DNA of 64,000 nt from Corynebacterium sp. HMSC27B11. GTDB lineage: Bacteria; Actinomycetota; Actinomycetes; Mycobacteriales; Mycobacteriaceae. Location: the NCBI RefSeq assembly GCF_001815985.1, contig NZ_KV823549.1:34467-98466 (forward strand), given 5' to 3'. A program made the translations under genes and the position numbers. Positions 1 through 9,108 of this stretch are shown here, piece after piece; position 1 is the first letter of the stretch, and each line of letters opens with the position of its first letter. The notes under the pieces are model-generated. The model was given only the letters and a program-made list of their open reading frames with translations. It had not been told where the DNA came from and searched no databases.

Positions 1-284
1 CCGCCTTTCACAGAATTGGCGTGATCAACGAGGGCGTCCACGCTCTCCAGCGTGGCGTGGGCGAAAGGCAGGAGCGAGCGCCCCATCGGCGTCACGATGA
101 CTTTTCGGGTGGAGCGCTCGATCAGCTGCACTCCGAGCCCCTGCTCGAGGGTCGCGAGAGCCTGCGAGAGCGATGGCTGGGAAATGCCCAGGTGCGCCGC
201 GGCGGTGCCGAAGTGGCCGTGTTCCGCGATCGTCGCGAAGGTCCGGACCTGCGCAATGGTCGGCCGATACTCTTTGTGGGTCAC
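1..284 (-). CDS. oxyR: OxyR, LysR-type peroxide regulator (N-terminal part only)
   Basis: The first 94 codons of a LysR-family regulator, read from a GTG at 284 and running off the window edge. The N-terminus (THKEYRPTIAQVRTFATIAE) leads into a winged helix-turn-helix with GTAAAHLGISQPSLSQALATL at about residues 28-48, the usual LysR DNA-binding helix pair. OxyR senses hydrogen peroxide through cysteines in its C-terminal domain, which lies outside the window. The gene diverges from hrpA, the same arrangement as in C. glutamicum, and this context favours OxyR over other LysR proteins. The family is clear; the exact identity is by synteny. Confidence 0.75.
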   Translation of the reverse strand, partial: MTHKEYRPTIAQVRTFATIAEHGHFGTAAAHLGISQPSLSQALATLEQGLGVQLIERSTRKVIVTPMGRSLLPFAHATLESVDALVDHANSVKG

Positions 285-414
285 AGCTACCTATCAATGT
301 TTCAACAATGCTGAAGCCTTATCCTACGCGAGCTGGCCGGGTGGTTTTAGCCAAAAGCTATGAATGGCTCCCGGCTACAGGTGCCAGCCACAGAGTTGTT
401 AAGCTGGAGCCCTA

Positions 415-3400
415 ATGAGCAGGGAAAATAGCGATAAGAGCACGCAAAAATCAGCGCAACAGCCGTCGCGGCACGCCAGAAACGGGCGTCACCGCAACCG
501 CGGGGGCAAGTCGCGCCGCCGGGGACGCAGCGGCCGACAGCGCCGGGAGCGCACGGCCGGCGTCAATCTGCCCCAGCAGGACCGGGTCTTCCCTCAGATC
601 CACTTCCCTAGCGAGCTGCCCGTCTCGGAGCGCCAGGCGGATATCGAAAAGGCTATCGCTGAAAATCAGGTTGTCATCATCGCCGGTGAGACTGGCTCCG
701 GTAAGACCACGCAGATCCCGAAGATGTGCCTGAACCTGGGTCGCGGCAACCGGCAGCGCATCGGGCACACCCAGCCCCGGCGCATCGCCGCCCGCAGCGT
801 GGCGGACCGCATCGCCGAGGAGCTCGGATCGAGCACGGATAAGCCGGATTCCCTGGTCGGTTACAAGATCCGCTTCGACGATAAGACCAGCGAGAACACC
901 GCGGTCAAGCTCATGACCGACGGTGTGCTTCTCAACGAGATCCAGCGCGACCGGCTACTCCGCGAATACGACACGATCATCATCGATGAGGCGCACGAGC
1001 GCAGCCTGAACATCGACTTCCTGCTGGGCTACCTGAAGAATCTGCTGCCGAAGCGCCCGGATCTGAAGCTGATCATCACCTCCGCGACGATCGACCCCGA
1101 AAGCTTCGCGGAGCACTTCGCCAGCGCCGATGGCACACCCGCGCCAATCGTCGAGGTCTCGGGGCGAACCTACCCGGTCGAGATCCTGTACCGCCCGCTG
1201 GAGCGAAGCTATACCGACCCGGACAGTGGGGAGATCACCACCCACGTGACGGACCCGTTGGACGCGCTCATCGAGGCCGTCGACGAGCTGTGGAGCTTCG
1301 GCAGCGGCGACATCCTGTGCTTCTTCTCCGGGGAACGCGAGATCCGCGACGCCGCCGAGGCGCTGGATAAGCATCTCAACCGCGACCGGCGCGGGGCACG
1401 CGTCGACATCCTCCCCCTGTTTGGGCGACTGTCGAATGCGGAACAGCACCGCGTGTTCAACCCTGGCCAACGCCGCCGGATCGTGTTGGCCACGAATATC
1501 GCCGAGACGTCCCTGACCGTGCCGGGCATCCGCTTCGTCGTGGATACCGGCTATGCGCGCATCTCCCGCTACTCCAATCGCACGAAGGTACAGCGACTGC
1601 CGGTCGAGGAGATCAGCCAGGCCTCCGCGAAGCAGCGTTCGGGCCGTTGTGGCCGTGTCGCCGACGGTATTGCGATCCGGCTGTATTCGGAAGAAAACTT
1701 CGAAGCCCGACCGGAGTTCACCGACCCCGAAATTCTGCGCACCCACCTGGCCAGCGTCATCCTGGCGATGCTTGCTCTTGGCCTCGGTGATATCCAGAAG
1801 TTCCCCTTCCTGCAGGCCCCTGACTCTCGCGCGGTGCGCGACGGCGTGGCCCTGCTCAGCGAGCTGGGCGCGATCTCCGGAGGCGACCGGCACGCGTTGA
1901 CGGACGTGGGACGGGACATGTCTCGCATCCCGACCGACCCCCGCTTGGCGCGCATGATGGTCGCCGCCCACCGGCTGAACATCCTGGATCAGGTCACCGT
2001 CATCGTCGCTGCGCTATCCATCCAGGACGTCCGGGAACGGCCGCTGGAGAAGCAGCAGCAGGCCGATGAGCTCCACGCGCGTTTCAAGGCGAACTCGGAC
2101 TTCATCTCCACCCTGAAGCTGTGGAGCTACCTGCAACAGCAGCGCGCCGAGCTCAGCGGTAACCAGTTCCGCAAGCTCTGCCAGCGGGAGTTCATCCACT
2201 ACTTGCGTGTCCTGGAGTGGGCGGATCTGGTTCGTCAGCTGCTCAATATCGCCAAGGAGCTGCGCTGGTCCGTGCCGAATATTCGGCATGTCCGGCAGCT
2301 GACCTTCGACGGCGAGCGCATCGCCGAAGATGATGTCCACCGAGCCCTGCTGGCCGGGCTGATCAGCCACATCGGCATGCGGGAGGGCGAGAGCCGCCAG
2401 TTCACCGGCCCCCGCAATTCGCACTTTGTGGTGCACCCGAGCTCCCATGTGGCGAAGAAACCACCGCAGTGGATCATGGCCGCGGAGCTGGTCGAGACAT
2501 CCCGGATTTTCGCCCGAACGGTGGGGCCGATCCGCCCGGAGTGGGTGGAATCAATCGCACCCCACATGGTGAAGTACACCCATTCGGAGCCTCACTGGTC
2601 CTCGAAGCGCGGTGCGGCGATGGTCTACGAAAAGGCCCTCCTGCTTGGACTCCCCATCGTCACGGAGCGACGCGTCAACCTGGGTCGTATCGACCCGGAG
2701 CTGGCGCGGGATATGTTCATCCGCAAGGCGCTGGTCGAGGGCGACTGGGAGACGCGCCACAAGTTCTACCGCCACAATCAGGAGCTTCTTGAGCAAGCCG
2801 AGAAGCTGGAGGATAAGGCCCGTCGCCGGGACATCGTGATCGACGATGATGCCCTGTTTTCTTTTTACGACGCCCGCCTGCCCGCAGACATCATCTCCAG
2901 CCGACATTTTGATTCCTGGTGGAAGAAGGCACGCCACAAGAAGCCAGACCTGCTGGATTTTTCGCTCGACGCGCTCATCGATTCGCACGAAGGGGCCGCG
3001 GAGGCCAATGAGTTCCCGGATACCTGGCGGCAGGGCAGCCTGGAGTTCGACCTGGAGTATGTCTTCGACCCCACCGATCCGCGCGACGGCATCACCATGC
3101 AGGTTCCACTGCCCCTGCTGGCGAACATCGACCCCGAAATCACGCAGTGGTTGGTTCCGGGCATGCGTCACGAGCTAGCGGTGGCGCTCATCCGTTCCCT
3201 GCCCAAGGCGATCCGCAAGTCGGTGGTCCCGGCAACGGATTTCGCAGCACGGGCGCTGGAGGCCATGACGCCCTACGACGGGGCGATCGATGAGTCGCTG
3301 GCCGATGCGCTGCGCTCGCTGGGCGGTCGGGGCATCAACGCCACGGACTTCGACTGGACCAAGGTGCCCGACCACCTGCGCATGAATTTTGCGGTTATTG

Positions 3401-4533
3401 ACCGCCGCGGCAATGTGGTGCGCACCGGCCGGGACATCGTCGCACTCCAGCGGGAGCTGGCCGGTGATGTCCGCCAGGCAATTGCGGCGGCGAGTGCTCG
3501 GTCCCTGCGTGGTGGCCAGGGTTCTACGGCTGCCAGCCCGCTGGACGCCAAGGTGCACCAGAAGGGTGCGGGCGCAGCTGGCAAGAAGGGCCGTGGCACT
3601 GGCGGGAAGCAGAAGGCACCTCAGGGCGGGGCCGGCGTGGGTGGCGTGCTTCAGCACGCTGACGAGTGGTCGGCCGAAAGCATCGGCGATATCCCTGAGT
3701 CCATCGAGACCGTCGTCGACGGCCAGGCCGTGAACGCTTTCCCCGCACTGGTTGCCAGCTTCTCCGCTGGCAAGACGGGTCACCGCAGCACGCGTTTCGA
3801 GCTCAAGGCCTTCCCCACCGAGCACGCGGCGAAGGCTCAGCAGTTCTCGACGGTGCTAAGCCTGATGGCCGAGGCCACCCCGATTTCCGCCGGACAGATG
3901 CTCAAGGGGCTGCCGTTGCGCCAGCGCGTGGCGCTGGAGAACTATCCGAACGGTGGTATTGAGGCGTTGGTGGACGATGCGCGCACGGCGGCGTGCCGCC
4001 AGCTTCTGGAGAAGGTTGGCCCGGTGATCAGAACCCCTGACGAGTGCGAACGGGCCTGCCAGACGGCCCGCCAGCAGGCTCCTGGTCTGGTGCGCCAGAT
4101 CCTGGTTGCATTCGCCCCTGCTGCATTAGCCATCCAGGACATCTCCTCGGAGCTGGAGCAGTGGGATGGTCCCGCGATTGCGGAGATGAAAAAGCAGGTG
4201 CAGTTGTACGCCGCGGACCACAGTCTGGTCACGTGGGGCATTCAGCGCCTCCGGCACGTCCCCCGGTACGTCGAGGCTATGAAGGAGAGGCTGGCACTGC
4301 TGGAGCGGGATCCTGATCGCGAGGCGGAGCTGGCGGAGGAGCTGGCGGAAGCGATGAAGATTTATCAGCAGACGGTGGATCGCCTGCCCAGCGCCCGGCA
4401 GGCTTCGCCCCAGGTCAAGGACCTGCGTTGGCTGATCGAGGAGCTCATGGTGGCTCTGTTTGCCCAGCATTTGGGCACTGCACGCAGCGCATCACTGCAG
4501 CGGGTTAGCAAGGCTGCCGGTCAGATCCGCTAG
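415..4533 (+). CDS. hrpA: HrpA-type DEAH-box ATP-dependent RNA helicase
   Basis: A 1372-residue DEAH-box helicase. Residues 1-50 are a basic, probably disordered RNA-binding tail rich in Arg and Lys. Walker A GETGSGKT is at 91-98, DEAH at 191-194, then SAT and the QRSGRCGR motif VI, followed by the helicase-associated region and a long C-terminal DUF3418-like region typical of bacterial HrpA. In E. coli, HrpA acts in mRNA processing and in rescuing collided ribosomes. The start at 415 follows a GGAG five bases upstream. The length matches the long HrpA class (about 1300 residues). It diverges from oxyR across 130 bp. Codon use is like its neighbours. Confidence 0.95.
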   Translation: MSRENSDKSTQKSAQQPSRHARNGRHRNRGGKSRRRGRSGRQRRERTAGVNLPQQDRVFPQIHFPSELPVSERQADIEKAIAENQVVIIAGETGSGKTTQIPKMCLNLGRGNRQRIGHTQPRRIAARSVADRIAEELGSSTDKPDSLVGYKIRFDDKTSENTAVKLMTDGVLLNEIQRDRLLREYDTIIIDEAHERSLNIDFLLGYLKNLLPKRPDLKLIITSATIDPESFAEHFASADGTPAPIVEVSGRTYPVEILYRPLERSYTDPDSGEITTHVTDPLDALIEAVDELWSFGSGDILCFFSGEREIRDAAEALDKHLNRDRRGARVDILPLFGRLSNAEQHRVFNPGQRRRIVLATNIAETSLTVPGIRFVVDTGYARISRYSNRTKVQRLPVEEISQASAKQRSGRCGRVADGIAIRLYSEENFEARPEFTDPEILRTHLASVILAMLALGLGDIQKFPFLQAPDSRAVRDGVALLSELGAISGGDRHALTDVGRDMSRIPTDPRLARMMVAAHRLNILDQVTVIVAALSIQDVRERPLEKQQQADELHARFKANSDFISTLKLWSYLQQQRAELSGNQFRKLCQREFIHYLRVLEWADLVRQLLNIAKELRWSVPNIRHVRQLTFDGERIAEDDVHRALLAGLISHIGMREGESRQFTGPRNSHFVVHPSSHVAKKPPQWIMAAELVETSRIFARTVGPIRPEWVESIAPHMVKYTHSEPHWSSKRGAAMVYEKALLLGLPIVTERRVNLGRIDPELARDMFIRKALVEGDWETRHKFYRHNQELLEQAEKLEDKARRRDIVIDDDALFSFYDARLPADIISSRHFDSWWKKARHKKPDLLDFSLDALIDSHEGAAEANEFPDTWRQGSLEFDLEYVFDPTDPRDGITMQVPLPLLANIDPEITQWLVPGMRHELAVALIRSLPKAIRKSVVPATDFAARALEAMTPYDGAIDESLADALRSLGGRGINATDFDWTKVPDHLRMNFAVIDRRGNVVRTGRDIVALQRELAGDVRQAIAAASARSLRGGQGSTAASPLDAKVHQKGAGAAGKKGRGTGGKQKAPQGGAGVGGVLQHADEWSAESIGDIPESIETVVDGQAVNAFPALVASFSAGKTGHRSTRFELKAFPTEHAAKAQQFSTVLSLMAEATPISAGQMLKGLPLRQRVALENYPNGGIEALVDDARTAACRQLLEKVGPVIRTPDECERACQTARQQAPGLVRQILVAFAPAALAIQDISSELEQWDGPAIAEMKKQVQLYAADHSLVTWGIQRLRHVPRYVEAMKERLALLERDPDREAELAEELAEAMKIYQQTVDRLPSARQASPQVKDLRWLIEELMVALFAQHLGTARSASLQRVSKAAGQIR

Positions 4534-4556
4534 TCCGTGGTGCACCGGGAGCGTGA

Positions 4557-4590
4557 GCGCCGGGGACGGCGCTATGGTCTCGGTTTTAGT
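4557..4590. terminator. Weak hairpin between convergent hrpA and nrdR
   Basis: AGCGCC at 4557-4562 pairs with GGCGCT at 4568-4573 and is followed some bases later by a TTTTA run. It could end hrpA, but the stem is only six pairs. Confidence 0.35.
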
Positions 4591-5059
4591 TGCCCGGGTG
4601 CGGAGGGTTGCCCTGGTGCTGGCTGCGCAGCAATGCGATCTCTGCCTCGAAGTCCTCGGAGGAGCTGAAGGACTTATACACGGAGGCGAAGCGGAGGTAG
4701 GCGACTTCGTCGAGTCGGCGCAGCGGAGGCAGGATCGCCAGGCCAATGTCGTGGGCGTTAACCTGGGATCCGTAGTCCGCACGAACGCTCTGCTCAACCT
4801 CGTGGGCGAGCAGCTTGAGGTCGTCATCTGACACATCGCGTCCCTGGCAGGCTTGCCTTACACCCTTGATGACCTTCTCGCGGCTGAATTCCTCCGTCAC
4901 CCCGTTGCGCTTCGTTACGAGAAGGACCGAGCGCTCCATGGTGGTGAACCGAGTGAGGCATTGCAGGCACTCCCGGCGGCGGCGGATGGCAATTCCGCCT
5001 TCGACAACTCGGGAGTCCACAACACGGGAATCTTCACAGCGACAACTTGGGCACAGCAC
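4586..5059 (-). CDS. nrdR: NrdR, ribonucleotide reductase repressor
   Basis: 157-residue NrdR. An N-terminal zinc ribbon uses C3, C6, C31 and C34 (CPSC and CLQC), followed by the ATP-cone domain ([20 protein letters not shown] onward) that binds ATP/dATP. NrdR represses ribonucleotide reductase genes when dATP is high. The start is a GTG, because the zinc ribbon begins at residue 3. A TAAACT hexamer ends six bases before the GTG, so the mRNA is probably leaderless. Next to divS-lexA as in C. glutamicum, which places nucleotide supply beside the SOS genes. Confidence 0.95.
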   Translation of the reverse strand: MLCPSCRCEDSRVVDSRVVEGGIAIRRRRECLQCLTRFTTMERSVLLVTKRNGVTEEFSREKVIKGVRQACQGRDVSDDDLKLLAHEVEQSVRADYGSQVNAHDIGLAILPPLRRLDEVAYLRFASVYKSFSSSEDFEAEIALLRSQHQGNPPHPGN

Positions 5060-5065
5060 GCCACT

Positions 5066-5071
5066 AGTTTA
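5066..5071 (-). promoter_or_regulatory. nrdR -10 element (leaderless start)
   Basis: TAAACT on the minus strand lies six bases from the nrdR GTG, so transcription should begin at or next to the start codon. Confidence 0.55.
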
Positions 5072-5165
5072 TGCCCAGCACGCAGAAAAAGCGCCCCGGC
5101 GGATTCCACAGTTCCCCCCAATTCGATCGCCACGGCACTACTCCGCCAACCCGAGCGGAAGATGG

Positions 5166-5615
5166 CTAGTCCGCCGCCTCGGCTGACGCGATCTCAGACA
5201 CGGCCGCGGTGGCGGCAGGAGCCTGCTCGTCACCACCCTGGCCCATCGCCAACGGAGACAGTCCAAGGCTGAGTACCAATGCAATTCCACTCAGCAGCAC
5301 CCCACCCCGGGAAGTGGCCACCCGGTTGGCAATATCCATTCCACGGCGAAGTGCAGAGGCCTGCGAAGCCATGACCCGCTGGGAACGAGCATTCGCTACC
5401 GGGTGAGCGAAGCGACGCTGCTGCACGAAGTTCGGAGTGAAGGCCCGCCCCTCACCATGAGTATTCGAACGTACATTCTTGCCGACGCCAGGTGAAACGA
5501 CCCCGGAAAGCGACTCGGAACCTTCGAACAGGACCCGCTCAGTTGGAATAGCGACGCGTCGACCGGCGCGAGACGCAGCCGCAGGGGCGTGGGAAACGTT
5601 CTTAACGAGAGTCAT
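5166..5615 (-). CDS. divS: DivS-like SOS cell-division suppressor
   Basis: 149-residue protein divergent from lexA, in the position of C. glutamicum divS. The ATG at 5615 has GAGGAAGGA six bases upstream, which rules out a longer start. Residues 1-85 are basic and look disordered; a single hydrophobic segment (GVLLSGIALVLSLGLSPLAM) near residues 103-122 is followed by a short Ala/Glu-rich tail. I see no LysM domain, unlike YneA-type suppressors. DivS delays septation during the SOS response. The LexA box at 5744 supports SOS control. Function is inferred from position, length and the single membrane segment rather than from a catalytic motif. Confidence 0.7.
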   Translation of the reverse strand: MTLVKNVSHAPAAASRAGRRVAIPTERVLFEGSESLSGVVSPGVGKNVRSNTHGEGRAFTPNFVQQRRFAHPVANARSQRVMASQASALRRGMDIANRVATSRGGVLLSGIALVLSLGLSPLAMGQGGDEQAPAATAAVSEIASAEAAD

Positions 5616-5953
5616 AGTAGATTCCTTCCTCGTTCGAATTCCGATCATCAGCGCTGATCTTTCCGATGAATCACCGGTAACCAGCCGTTGGATAGGAGTG
5701 AATCATCCGCTAGGGACAGCGCCCCAACACCGCCTCACATGTATCGAACGGGTGTTCTAGGCGGCCACATCGAAAATATAGCACGCACGTTCGAAGAAAG
5801 TCGAGCGTTTTACCCCAAATATCGAACATGCAGGTGATACAGTGGGTGCCAGCGCGGTCGAGGCCTCCCTCGAACGCGGGAGCATAAGTTTTCAATCACA
5901 AGCCAGGTGGCACACGCAGCTGACTGCCGCCCGGGCCGCAAGGAGAGTTCACC
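5616..5953. promoter_or_regulatory. divS-lexA divergent control region
   Basis: 338 bp without a gene. It contains a near-perfect LexA box at 5744-5759 and CGAAC/GTTCG half-sites near 5789 and 5822. A probable lexA -10 (TACAGT, about 5838-5843) lies about 110 bases before the lexA start. The box lies where a divS promoter should be, so LexA probably represses both genes from here. Confidence 0.65.
5744..5759. promoter_or_regulatory. LexA SOS box
   Basis: TCGAAC-GGGT-GTTCTA matches the actinobacterial SOS box TCGAAC-N4-GTTCGA at 11 of 12 fixed bases. It lies between divS and lexA, both known LexA targets in the genus. Confidence 0.8.
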
Positions 5954-6703
5954 GTGACGACGTCCCCCGAGTCCCCCCGTCGGCGCCCAGGCCGCCCCAA
6001 GAAGAGCGCTGCAGATGCGAAGATCAAGGGCAACCTGAGCTCCCGCCAACGCCGCATCCTGGAGGTCATCAAGGACTCCACGGTTCTCCGGGGCTATCCC
6101 CCAAGCATCCGCGAAATCGCAGATGCTGTCGGTCTCCAATCCACATCCTCGGTGTCCTACCAACTCAAGCAACTTGAGGAGAAGGGCTACCTGCGCCGGG
6201 AGGACAACAAGCCTCGCGCATTCGATGTTCGAGGCTACGAGGACCACACCAACCCCGGCCTCGTGAAGCCCGTGCCGCGGAAGCAGCCCAAGACCACCCC
6301 CGCTCCCGTCTCCGACGACCGCCCCGCAGCGACGTACGTGCCCGTCGTCGGCCAAATCGCCGCCGGCAATCCGATCCTGGCGGAGCAGAACGTGGAAGCG
6401 CAGTTCCCACTCCCCGCCGAGCTGGTCGGTACTTCCGACGAGCTTTTCCTCTTGCAGGTGGTCGGCGAGTCCATGCGCGATGCGGGCATCTACGACTCCG
6501 ACTGGGTTGTGGTCCGCTCGCAGCCGACCGCAGATCAGGGTGACTTTGTCGCCGCCATGATCGACGGGGAGGCCACGGTCAAGGAACTGCACCACGATGA
6601 GGACGGTGTGTGGCTGCTCCCCCACAACGATCTGTTCGAACCAATCGCCGGCAATGAAGCGCAGATCCTCGGTAAAGTCTCCGCGGTCCTGCGCAAGATC
6701 TAA
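5954..6703 (+). CDS. lexA: LexA, SOS repressor and self-cleaving peptidase
   Basis: 249-residue LexA. Residues 1-25 are a basic extension, then a winged HTH ([15 protein letters not shown] onward, recognition helix near 62-75) and a S24 peptidase domain. The self-cleavage bond is A137-G138 in GQIAAGNP; the catalytic dyad is Ser173 ([10 protein letters not shown]) and Lys210 (GEATVKEL). RecA filaments on single-stranded DNA trigger cleavage and induce divS, recA and lexA itself. The GTG start at 5954 follows AAGGAG at a normal distance. SOS boxes lie in the upstream gap. Confidence 0.97.
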   Translation: MTTSPESPRRRPGRPKKSAADAKIKGNLSSRQRRILEVIKDSTVLRGYPPSIREIADAVGLQSTSSVSYQLKQLEEKGYLRREDNKPRAFDVRGYEDHTNPGLVKPVPRKQPKTTPAPVSDDRPAATYVPVVGQIAAGNPILAEQNVEAQFPLPAELVGTSDELFLLQVVGESMRDAGIYDSDWVVVRSQPTADQGDFVAAMIDGEATVKELHHDEDGVWLLPHNDLFEPIAGNEAQILGKVSAVLRKI

Positions 6704-6735
6704 CCCAAGTTTTTGGATTAAGTGGGTATCTAAGC

Positions 6736-7536
6736 GTGCTTTCAGCTCAGCGTCGTCGACAAATCACCTCGCTTGCCGCCGTGCAGGGCAAGGTCACCGT
6801 CACCGAACTCGCGGCCCAGTTTGGGGTCACGGCCGAAACCATCCGTCGGGACTTAGCCCAGCTTACGGCCGAGGGCAAGCTCTACCGGGTCCACGGCGGG
6901 GCCGTCCCGGCACGGCAGTTCCAGACCGACTACGTCCCCCTGGAGACGCGGAAACACTCCGCCGCGCTCGCCAAGCATGCGATCGGCAGGGCCGCAGTGC
7001 AGTTCGTTCCCCTCGACGGCGGAACCATCTTCCTGGACTCCGGAACCACCACGGCGATGATCGCCGAGGCCATCGTCGAGCATGCCGAGAGCATCGACAA
7101 GAACTACTCCCTGTCCGTCGTGACGAACTCGCCGCACAACGCACTGTTACTCTCCACCGACCCCCGCATCAAGGTGCAGCTGCTGGGTGGCAAGATCCGC
7201 GCCCAGTCGCAGGCGGTGGTGGGAGATGTTGCCCTCCAGACATTGGCGCTGTTGCACGCTGATGTGGCGTTCATCGGCACCGACGCCTTCACCCTCACTC
7301 ACGGGCTGTCCACCCACGACGCGGCCGAGGCCGCCATTAAGCGCGCGATGATTGCCTATTCAGACAAGGTGGTCACCCTGTGCGATTCGACGAAATTCGG
7401 CCTGGACTACATCGTGAGCTTCGCCGAACCGGAGAAGATCGATGTGGTCATCACCGATAGCTCCGCCCCCGAAGGATTCATCGCCCAACTCAACGACACT
7501 GGCATTCAAACGGTGGTCGTCGACCAGCAAGGGTAG
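6736..7536 (+). CDS. sugR: SugR-like DeoR-family sugar regulator
   Basis: 266-residue DeoR-family repressor. N-terminal HTH (RRRQITSLAAVQGKVTVTELAAQFGVTAETIRRDL) then a sugar-phosphate-binding DeoRC domain (GGTIFLDSGTTTAMIAEAI, TNSPHNALLL, GTDAF). In C. glutamicum the gene after lexA is sugR, which represses the PTS genes ptsG, ptsI, ptsH and ptsF and some glycolytic genes. The position after lexA supports the SugR call. Here no PTS gene follows, so its targets must lie elsewhere or its role has changed. GTG start at 6736; no strong ribosome site is visible. Confidence 0.85.
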   Translation: MLSAQRRRQITSLAAVQGKVTVTELAAQFGVTAETIRRDLAQLTAEGKLYRVHGGAVPARQFQTDYVPLETRKHSAALAKHAIGRAAVQFVPLDGGTIFLDSGTTTAMIAEAIVEHAESIDKNYSLSVVTNSPHNALLLSTDPRIKVQLLGGKIRAQSQAVVGDVALQTLALLHADVAFIGTDAFTLTHGLSTHDAAEAAIKRAMIAYSDKVVTLCDSTKFGLDYIVSFAEPEKIDVVITDSSAPEGFIAQLNDTGIQTVVVDQQG

Positions 7537-7668
7537 CTGCCGGGCTCCCGAACTCCCACACGCACCGGGGTCGGCAGCCCCGCCCCCTGCTTCGCCCAGG
7601 CCAAGCCTCCCCCGCAGGCAGCTCCCATCCGATCCGCAACGACAGGCACCCACTCACGGGACTTAGCG

Positions 7669-9045
7669 CTACGAGATGTAGCGCCCCTCGCCGAAGTTGT
7701 CGTAGAGGTAGCGCAGCACCGGGTAGCCCAGGATGATGCCCACCGAGCCCCAAGCAATGCCCTCCATCGGGATGGAGCCCACGTTCAGAGTCAGGTTGCC
7801 GATGCCGACGATCATCGCCACCGCAGCAGCGGTGAGGTTCACCGGGTCCGTCAACGAGACCTCGTTATCCATCCAAATGCGCACCCCGAGCAGGCCGATC
7901 ATGCCGTAGAGCACGAGCGTTGCCCCGCCCAACACGCCCACCGGGATGGTAAGAATCGCGGCGCCAAACTTCGGGATGAAGGCCAGCACGATCGCCGTTG
8001 CGGCAGCCACCCAATACGCGGCCGAGGAGTACACCTTCGTCGCCGCCATCACGCCAATGTTCTCCGCATACGTGGTGGTACCGGAGCCACCACCGGATCC
8101 AGCGAGCACCGTGGACATGCCATCGGCCATCAACGCCTTGCCTGCAAGATCGTCGAGGTTACGGCTAGTCATCGTCGACACGGCCTTCACATGGCCGACG
8201 TTCTCAGCGATGAGGACGACCACCACTGGCAGCGTGATCGTCACGGCGGTCACCGTGAATTCCGGGGTCTCGAAGTGCGGGAAGCCGATCCACGCGGCCT
8301 CACCCACGTGCTGCCGCGCCTCCTCAGAAACACCGCCCGAAAGGAAGGCGAAGCCCCAACCGGTCAGCACGCCCAAAAGAATTCCGAGTCGCGCCACCAT
8401 TCCGCGGCCCATCACTGTGAACAGGAGGATCCCCAGCAGCGTCACGCCGGCGATCAGTGGCTGCTCCTGGACGTTTCCCGTCGAGGTGGGAGCGAGGTTC
8501 AACCCGATCAGGGCCACGATCGCACCAGTCACGGCCGGTGGCATCACGGCATCCAGCACCTGGCGTCCGGCGAGCTGGACCACGAGACCGATCACGAACA
8601 GCAGCGCACCGGTGGCCACAATTCCGCCGAGCTGTGCCGCGAAACCCTCCGCTTGGGTTGCCGCCAGCGGGGCGAGGAAGGCGAAGGAGGAACCGAGGTA
8701 GGACGGTAGTCGGTTGCGGGTCACCAACAGGAAGAGGATCGTCCCGAGTCCGGAGAACAGCAGGGTGGTGTTCACCGGGAAACCCGTGATCGTCGGCACC
8801 AGGAGGGTCGCACCGAACATCGCGATGACGTGCTGCATACCCACGCCGATGGTGCGTGGCCACGAGAGGCGCTCCTCAGGCTTAACGACCCCACCCGGTT
8901 CGATGTCGCGGCCGTTGCCGTGCAAATCCCACCCGAAGAACGAGCCGCGGTGCTCCGTCTTCTCTCCTGGCCCGGGCGTGCCCGGCTCCGAACTACCTGC
9001 TTTGTTCTGCGCGTTGAGCGCCCCATTGTCCTTAGTCACGGCCAT
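7669..9045 (-). CDS. uraA: NCS2 uracil/xanthine-type permease
   Basis: 458-residue NCS2 nucleobase permease. A 65-residue hydrophilic N-terminal tail is followed by about 12 to 14 membrane segments, starting at RTIGVGMQHVIAMFGATLLVP. It contains the NCS2 signature regions QHV, SFAFLAP and AENVGHVKAVSTMTSRN, where the conserved Glu binds substrate. It imports uracil (or another base) with protons. In C. glutamicum the homologous permease lies beyond the PTS genes in this region; here it directly follows sugR in the opposite direction. No clear ribosome site supports the ATG at 9045, so the true start could be an internal codon. Confidence 0.85.
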   Translation of the reverse strand: MAVTKDNGALNAQNKAGSSEPGTPGPGEKTEHRGSFFGWDLHGNGRDIEPGGVVKPEERLSWPRTIGVGMQHVIAMFGATLLVPTITGFPVNTTLLFSGLGTILFLLVTRNRLPSYLGSSFAFLAPLAATQAEGFAAQLGGIVATGALLFVIGLVVQLAGRQVLDAVMPPAVTGAIVALIGLNLAPTSTGNVQEQPLIAGVTLLGILLFTVMGRGMVARLGILLGVLTGWGFAFLSGGVSEEARQHVGEAAWIGFPHFETPEFTVTAVTITLPVVVVLIAENVGHVKAVSTMTSRNLDDLAGKALMADGMSTVLAGSGGGSGTTTYAENIGVMAATKVYSSAAYWVAAATAIVLAFIPKFGAAILTIPVGVLGGATLVLYGMIGLLGVRIWMDNEVSLTDPVNLTAAAVAMIVGIGNLTLNVGSIPMEGIAWGSVGIILGYPVLRYLYDNFGEGRYIS

Positions 9046-9108
9046 AACACTACTGCAGCTAAGGAGGGTTCAGTGCGTCAGCTCCGCGTCCCGCGCGCTG
9101 CGGGCGGA

